This document shows, one piece after another, positions 48,701-60,800 of a stretch of 64,000 bases of DNA. The notes beneath the pieces were generated by a model. It was not told the origin of the DNA, made no database searches, and was given only the letters and a program-made list of their open reading frames with translations. Within the stretch, counting starts at the first letter, position 1. Each line of letters starts with the position of its first letter. The translations under genes were made by a program, and so were the position numbers. Origin of the DNA: Portulaca oleracea (Eukaryota; Streptophyta; Magnoliopsida; Caryophyllales; Portulacaceae); the NCBI GenBank assembly GCA_029582165.1, contig CM055881.1, positions 16,635,094 to 16,699,093 of the forward strand, written 5' to 3'.

Positions 48701-51700
48701 TCTTATGTTCTTTTGCTATGTACCCTTTTTATTTTGTGAATAAAAGTCCACACTCATGCTACAAAGTGGACGCATGTATGAGTCTGCCAGAATCAGCTCC
48801 TCTCAATGGTGAAGCTTCATTAACCCACCCAGCCCTGCAGGGGGACAGAAAATGATAATCCCATCCCTAACCAGGACTCCACGAGTCTCCATTCCATATC
48901 CTTTTTAATATTCTTACGTTTTTATCGGTTTCATTAAAGTGTCAACTATTTTGTAATCTGGCGCAGGACAACAAAGAGTTGATATCAAGTAGTCCAACTG
49001 ACGGTTCTGTGACACTGACACAATATCTTAGCTCTCCTGAGGATTCTATCAGTTCTCGCAGTGGTTTGTCTCCTAACCATAAACAATTTGAGAAATCTGT
49101 GCATTCTGAGAAGGCAAATGTAGCTTCAGAAAATACAAGTATGCAGGTGAAAGGATCTGCTTCAGATGCTCTTCGAGTTAGTGTTTCTAGTGCCTTTAGC
49201 TCTTCCAGTCATGGGTCTGGAGGTGATGAAAGTGATGCCCTTGGTGATGTGTACATTTGGGGTGAGGTTGTATCTGATAATGCTTCCCATATTGGAGTAG
49301 ATACAAGTGTAAATATCAGTAGCATTAGAGCAGATTTCCTCCTTCCCAAGCCATTAGAGTCTAATGTGGTTCTGGATGTACACCATATAGCTTGTGGTGT
49401 CAGGCATGCTGCCCTTGTTACAAGACAAGGCGAGGTTTTCACTTGGGGTGAGGAATCGGGAGGTAGGTTGGGTCATGGCGTGGGAACCAATGTTATTCAG
49501 CCTCGTCTTGTAGAATCATTGATGAGTTATAATGTAGATTTTGTAGCATGTGGTGAATTTCATAGCTGTGCTGTGACAATGTCTGGTGAGTTGTACTCGT
49601 GGGGTGATGGTACTCATAATGCTGGACTTCTAGGTCATGGTACTGAAGTTAGCCATTGGATCCCAAAGAGAATCGGGGGGCCTCTTGAAGGGCTTCAAGT
49701 GGCTGCAGTAGCTTGTGGTCCTTGGCATACTGCCTTAATAACATCAACTGGGCAGCTGTTCACATTTGGAGATGGAACTTTCGGTGTCTTGGGCCATGGA
49801 GATCGTGAAAGTGCTCCTTATCCTAGAGAGGTGGAATCTCTCTCTGGTTTAAGGACAATTTCAGTTGCATGTGGGGTGTGGCATACTGCTGCTGTGGTTG
49901 AAGTTATTGTCACTCAGTCCAATTCTAGTGTTTCCTCAGGAAAACTATTCACTTGGGGAGATGGCGATAAAAATCGTCTTGGTCAAGGTGACAAGGAGCC
50001 GCGGCTCAAACCAACTTGTGTACCATCACTTATTGAGCATAACTTCTACAAAGTTGCTTGTGGACACAGCTTGACTGTTGGATTGACCACATCCGGTCGT
50101 GTATTTACAATGGGGAGTACAGTTTATGGTCAGCTGGGCAATCCTCATTGTGATGGAAAGCTCCCTTGTTTGGTAGAAGATAAGCTTGCTACTGAGACCA
50201 TTGAAGAGATTGCCTGCGGTGCATATCATGTGGCAGCATTGACCTCAAGGAATGAAGTTTATACATGGGGAAAAGGAGCGAATGGTAGGCTGGGTCATGG
50301 AGACATTGAAGACCGGAAAACGCCAACTGTAGTTGAAGCTTTGAAAGATAGACATGTCAAGTATGTTACATGTGGTTCTACTTACACAGCAGCTATATGT
50401 CTGCACAAATGGGTATCCAGTGCTGAGCAGTCCCAATGTTCATCTTGTAGACAGACTTTTGGATTTACACGTAAAAGACATAATTGTTATAATTGTGGAC
50501 TTGTGCACTGCCATTCATGTAGTTCAAAGAAGGCATTAAGGGCTGCTCTTGCTCCGAATCCCAGCAAAGCATATCGTGTATGTGACTCTTGTTTTGTTAA
50601 GCTCAGTAAGGTTTCAGAAACTGGTAGCAGTAGAGGAAGGAGTTCTGGGCCTCGACTCTCGGGTGAAAACAAAGACATCCTAGATAAAGCAGAATTAAGA
50701 CCGCTGAAGTCTATGTTGCCTTCTAATATGGATTTAATTAAGCAGTTAGATACGAAAGCCGTGAAGCAAGGAAAGAAAGCTGAGACATTCTCATTGGGCC
50801 GGACTTCACAAACACCGTCATGGTTACAGTTAAAAGATGCTGTTCTATCCAGTGGCAATGATGTAAGACAAGTAATACCTAAGCCAGGTGTCCCACCAAG
50901 TGGTGCTAGTTCTATATCCCGGCCGGTGTCACCTTTCTCACGAAAGCAGAGTCCTCCACGTTCTGCTACACCAATTCCTACAACATCTGGTTTGTCTTTC
51001 TCCAAAAGTGTTGCTGACAGTTTGAAGAAAACCAATGAACTCTTAAATCAAGAAATAATTAAATTGCGTGCACAGGTATATATAGTTGTGGCTTTTCAGT
51101 AATTTGTATTGAAATTCTTGGCTTGACGGTGTTCTATTTGGCAAGGTTGAGAACTTGATGCAACGATGCGAACATCGGGAGTTAGAGTGTCTGAAATCTA
51201 CCAAGAAAGCTCAGGAGGCCATGGCACTTGCAGCGGAAGAATCTGCTAAAACTAAAGCTGCTAAAGAAGTAATCAAGTCTCTTACTGCTCAGGTTAGGAT
51301 ATATATGAGGGTACCATCTTTTTTTTTATTGTTTTTTTTGAAGTTTATGCTGGGTACTGTTGGCACTTAATATGTGGGCAGGGCAGCCCTGTGCACAAAG
51401 CATCCCCACAAGCGGTCCGGGGAATGGTCCTACCACAAAGGTGTAATGTAGGCAAACCTTACTTTGCATTTCTACAAGAGGCTTCTTCCAGGACTCGAAC
51501 CTGTGACTTCACGATCACATGGCAACGACTCAACAGTTGTGTCAAGGCTCCCCTTCCCATTTATTTTAAGTTTTGCTTAAATTACTCTCAAGTTTTAGAA
51601 CTTTTGTGGTTAGGCAGGAGTGGGAGTCAGTACTACAGTTCCCTACATTTAAAACCAATTCCCCCCAGTAATTTCCCATTTATTTTAGAATGTTTGCCTA

Positions 51701-53350
51701 CTTGTCACTTGCCATTTACTTCGACTAACTGTGTTAAGAACTTAAAGATACAGTCTAGCATGTGACTTTGACAGCTCATTAAAATAACAAGCATGTTTAA
51801 TTTCAGAAACTAGGGGAATCGTACTCCACCACCTGAACACTCATACCTTTGTATCCTTTCAGCTGAGTCAAACTAGCATAGTCCTTTGTAAATTTCTAGC
51901 TTTTAACTTTAACATTCAACTTCTCCCTTCACTTGAGCTATTTTACTAATGTTGCATATTCTGATTTGGGGTTGAAACTTGTGTGTTTTTTTGGGATTGT
52001 GTTTTCAGCTCAAAGGGATGGCTGAAAGGTTGCCTCCGGGGTCTTATGACCCAGAGATGATGAAATTGCCACAACTACTTAATGGCTTGGATCTAAATGG
52101 TTTTCATGGCCCTGATGTAATGGAAGAGAGCCCCTTGGGATGTGATGTCACAGATAACTCAAATCGGTCCTCATTTGCTGGAGTTGATTCTGTGACAACA
52201 AAAGGACCTCAAGGATCTCTTCAATCACCCAGACAGTCATATATGCTCGATGAAAGCAATTACCTGGGGGACCAGGGTGTTGCTGTGCCAAACGTTAGAG
52301 ATTCCCAGCAAAATGCTATGTTATCAAGTGCTTCTGTGGGTCTCCAGAGATTTAGCAGCTGTATGTCCGACGTCGATGATGGATGTCATTCAGTGGCTAG
52401 TCTGCAAGGTCAGAATATCAGGCTGCAAAGTCCTGCCCCTATGGGCAATAAAGAAATTGAAGCAGAGTGGATTGAACAATATGAACCTGGTGTATACATT
52501 ACTCTGGTTGCCCTTCGGGATGGAACAAGAGAACTGAAACGAGTACGCTTCAGGTAAATTCACTCATCCTTGCGTTTACTAATGTTTTTACCCCCCCCCC
52601 CCCTTTTTTCTCTCTCCAGGAGGGTTTCTTGTGTTGCGGCATTTGATATTGGGTATAACTATGTCATATCACTATATCAGGCTGAACTCAGTCAAATCCA
52701 ACAGACCTAACCTGAAAGCAACATTGTTTTAAGCAATTATTGTTGTAATAGCATCTGGAGCCAAGTTCTTCTGTGAGCTAACCAAATAAGAGTTGGCTAC
52801 TTGGATTGGAATTGGCAATTTGTATGCAAACCTATCTGATCCACAATGTGCTGACCTGATTATGATTCTGGTGCATGTTCATGGTATGGTTATCTTAATA
52901 GGTTGATGATCCGGTTCAATGAGGACCTGTGGTTTCTGATTAGTTCCTAAATATTTTGATGAGTTACTTAAAGCTTGAAATGTAGAAGAACCTAATGCTA
53001 TGCTGACTGATCTGATCCAAACATGACATGAACCATGGAACCTTACCTAAGCACCCATTTGCAACGTATATTAGGAAAACTGGTCCGATCTGGTGAAATA
53101 TTTACAAGTAGTGTGCCTTATTTTTACCGATTCCGAATGCAGCTGGGAAAACGGGGATGTCTGATTATAAATGTTGACATAATGGCTTGAAATGTTGCCT
53201 CCTTGCAGCCGGAGAAGATTCGGGGAGCATCAAGCAGAAACATGGTGGTCGGAGAATCGTGAAAAGGTATATGATAAGTACAACGTTCGTGGGTCTGACA
53301 AGTCATCAGTTTCTGGACAAAGTGAGAGAAGATCAGAAAGTGCCAATTAA
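37984..53350 (+). CDS. PRAF: PRAF-type PH-RCC1-FYVE-BRX protein, nine exons
   Basis: Exons: 37984-38031, 39339-39425, 48183-48272, 48396-48482, 48557-48676, 48967-51075, 51146-51292, 52009-52553, 53209-53350. All have GT-AG borders and join in frame to 1124 residues, a normal length for the family. The first five exons give a PH-like domain (residues 1-144; [41 protein letters not shown]). RCC1 repeats follow from about 237 to 620 ([21 protein letters not shown] and repeats). A FYVE zinc finger at about 624-695 has the plant variant [10 protein letters not shown] where animal proteins have R(R/K)HHCR. A coiled coil spans about 820-896, and a BRX domain about 1041-1110 ([40 protein letters not shown]). 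Family members bind phosphoinositides and are thought to act at membranes as putative guanine-exchange or scaffold proteins. The start is chosen from family similarity ([16 protein letters not shown]). Confidence 0.95.
38784..39045. mobile_element. Stowaway-like MITE in PRAF intron 1
   Basis: CTACCTCCATCCCATAAG at the left and AATATGGGACAAAGGTAG at the right are inverted repeats with TA next to each. It lies wholly inside intron 1 (38032-39338). Confidence 0.75.
40340..40700. repeat. Diverged direct repeat, copy A
   Basis: Shares with 45225-45560 the core CTT(C/G)AA(G/A)TTTTCAGATCT, then TTTAAGTCTTGA, then an AG-rich purine tract. Here the purine tract has expanded into a GA microsatellite. 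Confidence 0.5.
40580..40646. repeat. GA microsatellite in PRAF intron 2
   Basis: About 33 uninterrupted AG units. Confidence 0.95.
42308..42907. mobile_element. Non-autonomous hAT element, copy 2, inside the LINE
   Basis: 600 bp with ends CACGGGCGGATTCAG and (reversed) CAGTGGCGAATCCAG. A perfect 8-bp duplication CTTGTCTG flanks it (42300-42307 and 42908-42915). Removing the element and one duplication rejoins the LINE frame. Same family as 24979-25726. It contains a box A (TGGCTGAGCGG, 42446-42456) and box B-like sequence (TGTTCAAATCC, 42491-42501) at tRNA spacing. Confidence 0.88.
43290..44470. other. Unidentified insertion within the LINE remnant
   Basis: The LINE similarity stops just after LDIEKTY and resumes near [10 protein letters not shown]. 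The 1.2 kb between has no coding similarity. It begins near TGTAGGGATGAAGAGG and could be a degraded solo LTR, but no duplication could be fixed. Confidence 0.4.
45225..45560. repeat. Diverged direct repeat, copy B
   Basis: Partner of 40340-40700, 4.9 kb away in the same orientation. TTTTCAGATCTGATGTTATG is followed by TTTAAGTCTTGA and a GA-rich tract. A shorter third echo of the core lies at 45325-45370. Confidence 0.5.
51376..51558 (-). mobile_element. Au-type SINE in PRAF intron 7
   Basis: On the minus strand the right end gives a tRNA-derived head: CTTGACACAACTGTTGAGTC (box A region) and an exact box B, GGTTCGAGTCC, at 51501-51491. Then come AGCCTCTTGTAGAAATGCAA and GTAAGGTTTGCCTACATTAC, and a tail with GGACCGCTTGTGGGG. 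This order matches the widespread plant Au SINE family as I know it. It sits inside intron 7 (51293-52008), opposite in strand to the gene. Confidence 0.8.
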
Positions 53351-53713
53351 GCTATGTCAACTCAACGTTAGTGAATGATTGATTGAATAGGAACTAACCC
53401 GTAATTAGTTTGAAGGTTAAACAGGTAGCATTGAATTATGCGTATGGGCAAAACCACATTCTTTGCCTGCACCCGTCTCTTGTGAGTTTTGTTTTCCATA
53501 ACACTTCTTTTTGGGGGTTTAGAAGCTCATTGATCACCCCTTTATTATTTGTTCCTGTATATAAATTAAATATTTCTTACTAAAAATATCACTAGTTCCT
53601 TCACCATAAATTTTGCGTGGCCTTCGCCCCTTAATTTCTCTCCTTTTCGACAAGGGTGCTCCTCCTTCATGGGATTTCTTTCCTGATTTTAGGGTTGTTT
53701 CATTTGAAGTTGT
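53351..53713 (+). other. PRAF 3' UTR and downstream
   Basis: The 3' UTR should start here. No strong AATAAA was fixed; T-rich sequence near 53500 and AAATTAAATA near 53563 are candidates. No other feature seen. Confidence 0.35.
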
Positions 53714-53818
53714 GTTACAACTATATCCCAATTAGCATCTCTACTCCCGTTCATAGGTTACAACTATATCCCAATTAGCATCTCTACTCCCGTTCTTAGG
53801 TTACAACTATATCCCAAT
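53714..53818. repeat. Tandem repeat, 43-bp unit, 2.4 copies
   Basis: GTTACAACTATATCCCAATT starts at 53714, 53757 and 53800, exactly 43 bases apart. The units are almost identical, so the duplication is recent. Confidence 0.9.
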
Positions 53819-53887
53819 CAAATTCTAAACATTGAATCAATTATACATCAGTATGGTCTTATAACTGTGGATAATGCATCATTGCTA

Positions 53888-53890
<3 letters not shown>

Positions 53891-53941
<51 letters not shown>

Positions 53942-54130
53942 CACAAATACATATATATGTGTATTTGTCTATGTGTGTATGTATGCATGTGTGTGTATGT
54001 ATGGATGTATGCAAGCATGAATGTATGTATGTATGTATGTATGTATGTATGTTTTTATACACACACGCACTCATGTATTTATGTATATATGTATGTGTGT
54101 GTATGTGTGCGTGTGTGTATGTATATAGTA
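53891..54130. repeat. Compound microsatellite
   Basis: An AT run of about 20 units (53891-53931), a short AC run, then GTAT/TGTATG tracts to about 54125. At its right edge ACTTGTGCGTTGCACAAG (54136-54153) is a short hairpin like a Helitron terminus. Confidence 0.9.
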
Positions 54131-54153
54131 TTTAGACTTGTGCGTTGCACAAG

Positions 54154-54942
54154 CAAATAATAAAACACATATTGTTGAAAGCACATATGTAAGATTGTAT
54201 GTCGCTTATTATAGAATGATTGCATTTATCATTTTCTAGTAATTTTACAAAAAAAGACAAATATTTAATTTATAATATACATATGATTCACTTAAAATAG
54301 TTTAATGACTCGCAATCTATGATATAAATTAATTATATATTGATGTAAATGTCATTTTATTTAGTTTTCTTTCTATATTTAAAATATGAACTTAGTTAAT
54401 ATATTTCTCTTGCTAACAATTATTTTAAATGAAAGGTATTTTCTTTTTAATTATATTATTGTGCTTTTATAAATAGCTAATATTATCTATTAATATTAAA
54501 ATAGGACATGCATACCTAACAAGTTACTATGTGGCACTCTTATGTAGCAAATTAAACTCCATTTTTTAATAAAAATTAAATTTCAAAATTGAAGTCCCTT
54601 CAACTTTTTAGATTTTATTGATAATTTAGTTCACCATAAATAGATTAATTGATACTTTATTACAACACAATTATGAAAACCACCTTAAATAAATTAAGTA
54701 CAAAAATTTATAATTATCAAAACAATTTCTTTATCTCAACACAAGTATAAAAATCACTATAAATAAATTAAGTATAAAACTCTACAATTATCGAAATAAT
54801 CTATTATCTAAAAAAGACATGCATATTGAATAACTTGTCATATGGCATTCATATGTAACAAATTAAACTCCAATTTTATTTTATTTTTATTAATATTAAA
54901 CTCCATAATTGAAGTCCCTTAAGCTTCCTACATTTAATCTAT
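54154..54942. other. AT-rich stretch without a gene
   Basis: No gene. A segment with AAACTCCATTTTTTAATAAA and GAAGTCCCTT occurs twice (about 54555-54600 and 54865-54920), suggesting a diverged internal duplication of about 310 bp. Confidence 0.5.
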
Positions 54943-55347
<405 letters not shown>

Positions 55348-55440
55348 CGAGATTGAAATATGTTGATTTTAATGAGGGCATTTTGAGACACTTATAATTG
55401 ATTTTATTTAATTTTTTTTAAAAACATCATGTAATATTAA

Positions 55441-55611
55441 GGCACCGTTCTTTTGTACGTTAACGCAACTAACCGCAACGTAAATTACCGCAACCTACCG
55501 CAACATACCACAAATTTTCATTACCTTTTTACCATTGCCACCGCAATTTACCGCAATCTATCGCAACTAATCGCAACACAACGCAAACGCAACGCACAAA
55601 AGAACGGGGCC
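55441..55611. mobile_element. Tourist-like MITE, copy 2, short
   Basis: 171 bp. Ends GGCACCGTTCTTTTGTACG and (reversed) GGCCCCGTTCTTTTGTGCG; TAA duplication at 55438-55440 and 55612-55614. The interior is made of CCGCAA(C/T) repeats. Confidence 0.85.
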
Positions 55612-55779
55612 TAATGAGTGCATTAATGTGTGTATGTTTGTATTGATGACTCTTTTTTTTTCCCCTTTTTTAATGCACTATTCTTGTTTCTGTATTATTT
55701 TAAATAAGAAAATTATTCTTTTTATTTTTTATTATTCTTTTTTTAATTCTTTTAAATATAACCTTGGTAATATTTTCAA

Positions 55780-55831
55780 CAATATGCATGGTTTACTTGC
55801 GCCCTGTGCAACGCATGGGTCTTAGTACTAG
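55780..55831 (+). mobile_element. Possible Helitron 3' end
   Basis: GCGCCCTGTGCAACGCATGG, then GTCTTAGTACTAG and a T, resemble a hairpin plus CTAG terminus. The reversed hairpin-like end at 54136 could be related, but no 5' TC end was identified. Confidence 0.35.
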
Positions 55832-56094
55832 TTAGAATAAATGTATGGGTTTTATATTGAATTACATATAATATGTAAGGGTAAATATGTCAATTAACAT
55901 TTTACTCTTATGAACTCTTCAAATTGTTCTCTCAAGCAGGGGTAAGTAGTTTACCCTTGTGAACACTCCCTTACCCTCACCCTCCTTTACTCCTATGAAC
56001 TCCGACCCTCCATTTTAACTCTCCTCCCAAGCAGAGTGTAAATCTCCTTCTACTGCTAGTTCATGTGTTTTATTATTAGGTTATCAGTTTTAAG

Positions 56095-56593
56095 TAGACC
56101 TGGCAGTTTCTGACCTGACCCGACAACCCGACCCGAACCCGCCCGAAATTTCTGGGTTTTGACCATGATTTTCTCAACAAAACCCGAAGTATACCGAACC
56201 CGAAATTAGCGGGTCAAACCCGACCCGCCCGTTTGACCCAAAAAATTAATTTTTAAAGTTCAACTTTATTAGGATTTGTGTTTTTCTTGGTAATTTTTAA
56301 TGTTAAACTATAAGCGCAACTTATTTATTTGTTATTTCTCTAATTTAAGTTAAAATAGTTACAATAATCTATTCTTACTATAAGATAATCATATTTTATT
56401 ATATATATTGTACCAAAAATAATATTTAGAGACCATTTTTTAAAAAGGAAAAAGGAAAAAGATCGCAATCATAACCCGTTGGGTTGACCCGAAACCGAAT
56501 TTACCCAAACCCGAAATACATCCAACCCATATTTACCCGAACCCGATATACGACCGACCAAAACCCGCCCGCCCGACCGAATTGAGAGGTCTA
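56095..56593. mobile_element. hAT-type MITE rich in ACCCGA repeats
   Basis: 499 bp. Ends TAGACCTGGCAGTTTC and (reversed) TAGACCTCTCAATTCG. A perfect 8-bp duplication GTTTTAAG flanks it (56087-56094 and 56594-56601). Both arms are crowded with degenerate ACCCGA/ACCCG repeats around an AT-rich centre. Confidence 0.9.
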
Positions 56594-56601
56594 GTTTTAA
56601 G

Positions 56602-57332
56602 TGGTGTTATTTAGATGAACAATCTCTAGATTTTGGTGCCTGGTATCTATCGTGGGTCAAGAGTTAAGGTTAGAGTTTGATATAATTTGATTTAAATATG
56701 ATTTATTTATGGAATAGTTTTGTGGACAAATTCGTCAGGGCTTTAAACTTTTTCATATTTAGTACAAGTCAAATTAAGTCAAAATATTTTCAAGATAATT
56801 AGTACAGATCAAATTAGGTCAAAATGTTTAGGTTTGATTCATTTTCAAGACTTCCAAATAACATTGTGAAATTAAGATTTGCACGACCAAGGGGCGGCTT
56901 GAGATGGGGGTTTAAAGAAAACTCAAGGCTTTGTTAAGGACTCGAACTATTAATCCAATTTCACTTTGCAACATTGATCAGTCATTGATTAATTAATTGA
57001 TAGTAAGTTGAGTTGATATTTCCTGTTAGAATATAAAGTTATTATCGGACCTTTAACTATTAGCTTAATCTTTTAGTTGTTATAGTTTCAAATGATATCA
57101 GAGTCAGATTGAACAATTAGGGTTCAAGCATGGGGACGGTTTCAGTATACAGAGTAGGTTGTCAAGGTTAGGGGAGCAATTAGGTTTCTTGACATGCCAC
57201 AATATGGTCCCTTGGATTAAAAATGGAGGGTTTAGATTAATAGTTCTTAAGTTCTTAATCCAAAGGCTAATTCTCAATATAAGATAAAGTTGTGAAATTT
57301 GAAAAAAGAACGTTATTTGTTAACTACTCTAA
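56602..57332. other. Intergenic stretch without a gene
   Basis: Nothing recognised. A few short direct repeats of AGTACA(A/G)(G/A)TCAAATTA(A/G)GTC at about 56760 and 56800. Confidence 0.5.
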
Positions 57333-57621
57333 GCATTGTTCTTTTATGCGGCTGGTTGGTTGTGGTTTCATACCGCACCACAACTTTCCATATTCCACCA
57401 CAATCCACCACAACCCAACACAATCTACCATTTCAATTTTAATTTTTATTTATTATAAGTTATATTTTATCAATATATCAACCAATTTACAATTATTTAC
57501 ACCACAATATTCCACAATCCACCACGACCTTCCACATTCCAGCACAATCTTCCCCAACCCACTACAATTTTCAAATTTCCACTGCATCACACCACAACCA
57601 ACCGTATAAAAAAACGAGTTC
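57333..57621. mobile_element. Tourist-like MITE, copy 3
   Basis: Left end GCATTGTTCTTTTATGCGG; right end, reversed, close to GAACTCGTTTTTTTATACGG. The interior is rich in CCACAA repeats in both orientations. A target duplication is not exact (TAA versus CTA). Confidence 0.65.
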
Positions 57622-58657
57622 CTATGTGGAGGTTGTACTTGGTCAAAAACTTTATCTTGTTTAATTGTTTCAGTCTTTATGTTATGCTTTGAATAATCGG
57701 TAAAGATAGTACAAATGAAATAGGTTATGCTACACAAAAACTGATATGTTAAAAATTTATCAAGCGTAAATTTGATAATTTTCTTTAAATTTCTAGTTTA
57801 AATTGCACAAAATTCATACATTAATTAGTATTTAAGTTCCACCTTATTACACCTTTATCATTAAAAAAATGTAATTTTCCAGTTCTGTAAATATACAAAG
57901 TTTTACTTATGACAAAACAATTATTTTAAAATATAATCAAACAAACTCCAAGCCAAGCTCAAGCCGAAGCCAGAGATAAGAACTGAGCCCAAGCCTAGGA
58001 ACTTTCCAGTTTGTATAAATATACAAATGCTTGCTAACTTCATGCTGGGCTAATTTTAGAATAGAATTCAACTCAATCAAACTGGGGCTAAATGGACATC
58101 ACTTGGTTTCAAGTTAGACGATCATCACACAATGTTAAGCTTTTCTACTTTTTTTTTTTTTTTATTCTTTTTTCCCCTTGGAGGAGAAAGGGAAAGGGGG
58201 AGGGACGGGTGGTAACTCCTTTCAACTCAACGTTAGATTTATAACATCCACATATACTAATGCTATAGCATTTCGCACTCATAGACTCAATCACAAATAT
58301 ATCACCAATGTATTCAACAAAAAATAAGAAACCCCATATCCAAGCATCCAAGAAAAATAAAATTTGACAGAGTCTAGTTATAGATCCATGCTACGGCTCA
58401 ACATAGTGCATTCAGTGAATCGAGCAAAATTGGCTCAGCTTTAGGCTTTAGCCACAAGGCTCACTGAACAGTGGCACCCTCTTTGAGCTCATATAGTTGC
58501 AGCTTACAGCCTTGCCTAGTCAGCCATGATAACCCTCCCAAAACACAGGAATCAGAACGGCACTTTCCTCAACCAGGATAATCTCATGGTGTGATATGGA
58601 AGTAGGAAGGCTTGCATGAATAAGAACCGTCTTCATAAATCTCACCCTCTTTCAAAT

Positions 58658-58705
<48 letters not shown>

Positions 58706-60500
58706 ATGACATCCATTGGAGCTCGAAAACAAAGCACCTTCTGTTCTCTCTTACCTCAAAACCGTCATCGTAAATCTCACCCTCTTTCAAAATTACAACA
58801 CCCCCAAACCGTTCTTCCAACACTTCTTGATTTCCTACTAGATTTCTCGCCTTGCAGTTTCAATCCGAAATGAGATTAACTCTTTGTTGACAGAGAAGCC
58901 ATCAAGACTCTCGTCACAATTCTAAAAGGATCGAGCGTTGATGACGATCAAGAGGATAAATTGAGATGTTCTAAACTATGGATGCGTTGCCAAACAACGC
59001 CTCCTAATCATCTTCTGCAAGAGTTGTCCGCCAATCCTTTGTTTCTTTGGCTGTGGTGTGAAGAAAGAGAGAAAGTGTCCCCACAACTTTAACAAACTGG
59101 AACCTCAAAATACCTCTTAATATTTTATAGTGGCTTATGATACTGGATCATCCTTTGAGGTCAAAACCCAACTCAAATACAAACAGGGACCAGCTCACGA
59201 ATATAGTACCACCAAATGGAGAAAACTTTCAAGACCACACCTTCCAACTCAATTTCCCCATAAACTACATTTGGGCATACATGCTTTACCACAGCAAAAG
59301 CACAACTCAAACTATCAAACCCCAAGAGAACCTCCTTACATAAAAGGATATTGTCAACACCTACACAGACAGAACGTAAATAAGGGCACCTCACACAAGT
59401 CCATCTACCTATAAACTAAGTACTGTTGAGAACTGCAATCACAAAAACAGACCCTGGGATCACGCATGGAAACATAACATAATATGTATACAGGATCCAA
59501 CCACAACAGCTTCCTCGAGCAAAAGTGCGCAAAACCTAGATGGTTTGAAACAGCACATATAAAGTACTCTGCTCAACTGGGACAGTAACACCACGCAACT
59601 CAAACATTAGACACAACATGAAACCTACTAGACCGCATTTACTTCTGCAACATAAGTACAAAAGTTGCATTCTAAGAAACTGAGCATACTGCACAAGTAG
59701 AGCATTGCAAAATCGGGCACCTTGTGCCTCCAAATCCTCAAGGCTATATAGGATGCAAAACAGGGTCAAAGAGCCAAAGTGTAAGATCTAGGCCACTGAT
59801 TTAGAGCTCATTAGGCACAGAGAATGCTCTGCAGATACTGTACATACATGACCACAATAAGCCACAAACCCCTCGAACAGAACTGCAACCTACATTAAAG
59901 AATTAGATAGGGCCAGAATAGCAACTCTGAAATTGCAAGATAACTGCTGTACATGGTGGAACAAACTGCCCAGTAACCGTATCCCTCACATTGGTCCAGT
60001 TGATGAAGCCCAAAGGAGCTCAAAATTTTCGTTATATGAAGACACAATAGGACACAATTACCGAGAATGGAACCCATGTACCAAGAACGACCACATAAGG
60101 CCAATATAGCCTGCCAAAAGGATAAAACAATTAATAGCATACAAATAGACAAAATGTTTTCAGAAAAGACAAATTAGGAGAGAAAATTACCAAGTCCAAT
60201 CATTTCCCATAACTGATTTCAAAAATGCGGATTAGAGACAGGAGGAAAGAGGAAAGGAATAATGCCACAGGTACAAAAGATCTTGCAGTATTCCACTGTT
60301 ACGCATTATGCTCACAGCGATCCACCCATGAGAAGTTAATCAAGAAACCCATGAAATGTCCATTAACCCACAACCAAACCAAATGGGAGCCAAACAACAG
60401 CAATGCACGTGCAAGTAAATCAACCAGGTATGCCAGTGAAAACAAGATTCATATTTCTAAAGAGCCAAGTTCAGATGTCGGCATCAAGCAAGCACAAGAT
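57622..60500. other. Intergenic DNA between the MITEs and the RZ-1 gene
   Basis: No established gene. A CT microsatellite (about 58660-58702) lies between two copies of AAATCTCACCCTCTTTCAAA (58635 and 58773). A 70-codon plus-strand frame just after it (about 58878-59092; REAIKTLVTILKGSSVDDDQ near its start) has coding-like composition and an acceptor-like TTGACAG before it, but I do not recognise the family. From 59.1 to 60.5 kb nothing further is seen; part may be RZ-1 3' UTR. Confidence 0.45.
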
Positions 60501-60712
60501 CGCATTATAACATCACTGGGCACCTGAAACAGAAATACTCCGACAGCAGGACAAATGGCTTTCTTGATGTAGAAGCACTAAATATGAAAACATGCATCCC
60601 AAGTTTGAACCATGCAAGTGACAGCATCATCCATTAAGTACACACGACGGCGAGGATTCGTCTTGCCCAAATATCTTGTAGTAACCAACATTCCCAGAAC
60701 ATCCTTGCACAG

Positions 60713-60796
60713 CTGAAACAAAAATGGCAAATATTACGTACAGGCTACAAACTAGGTGACAAGCCACAGTCAAAAAGAGCAGAACACACCACTCAC
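60713..60796 (-). other. Inferred 3' UTR intron of the RZ-1 gene
   Basis: Four bases after the stop codon the minus strand has a GTGAGT donor (60796). An acceptor, TTTTTGTTTCAG, ends at 60713. The resulting 84-base intron would sit so close to the stop that it should not trigger nonsense-mediated decay. A second acceptor-like TTTCTGTTTCAG lies near 60529, so more 3' UTR introns are possible. Confidence 0.5.
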
Positions 60797-60800
60797 AAAC

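Noticed and set aside
50487..51035. 182-codon minus-strand frame in PRAF exon 6
   Set aside because: It is the antisense shadow of a well-supported coding exon and resembles nothing known.
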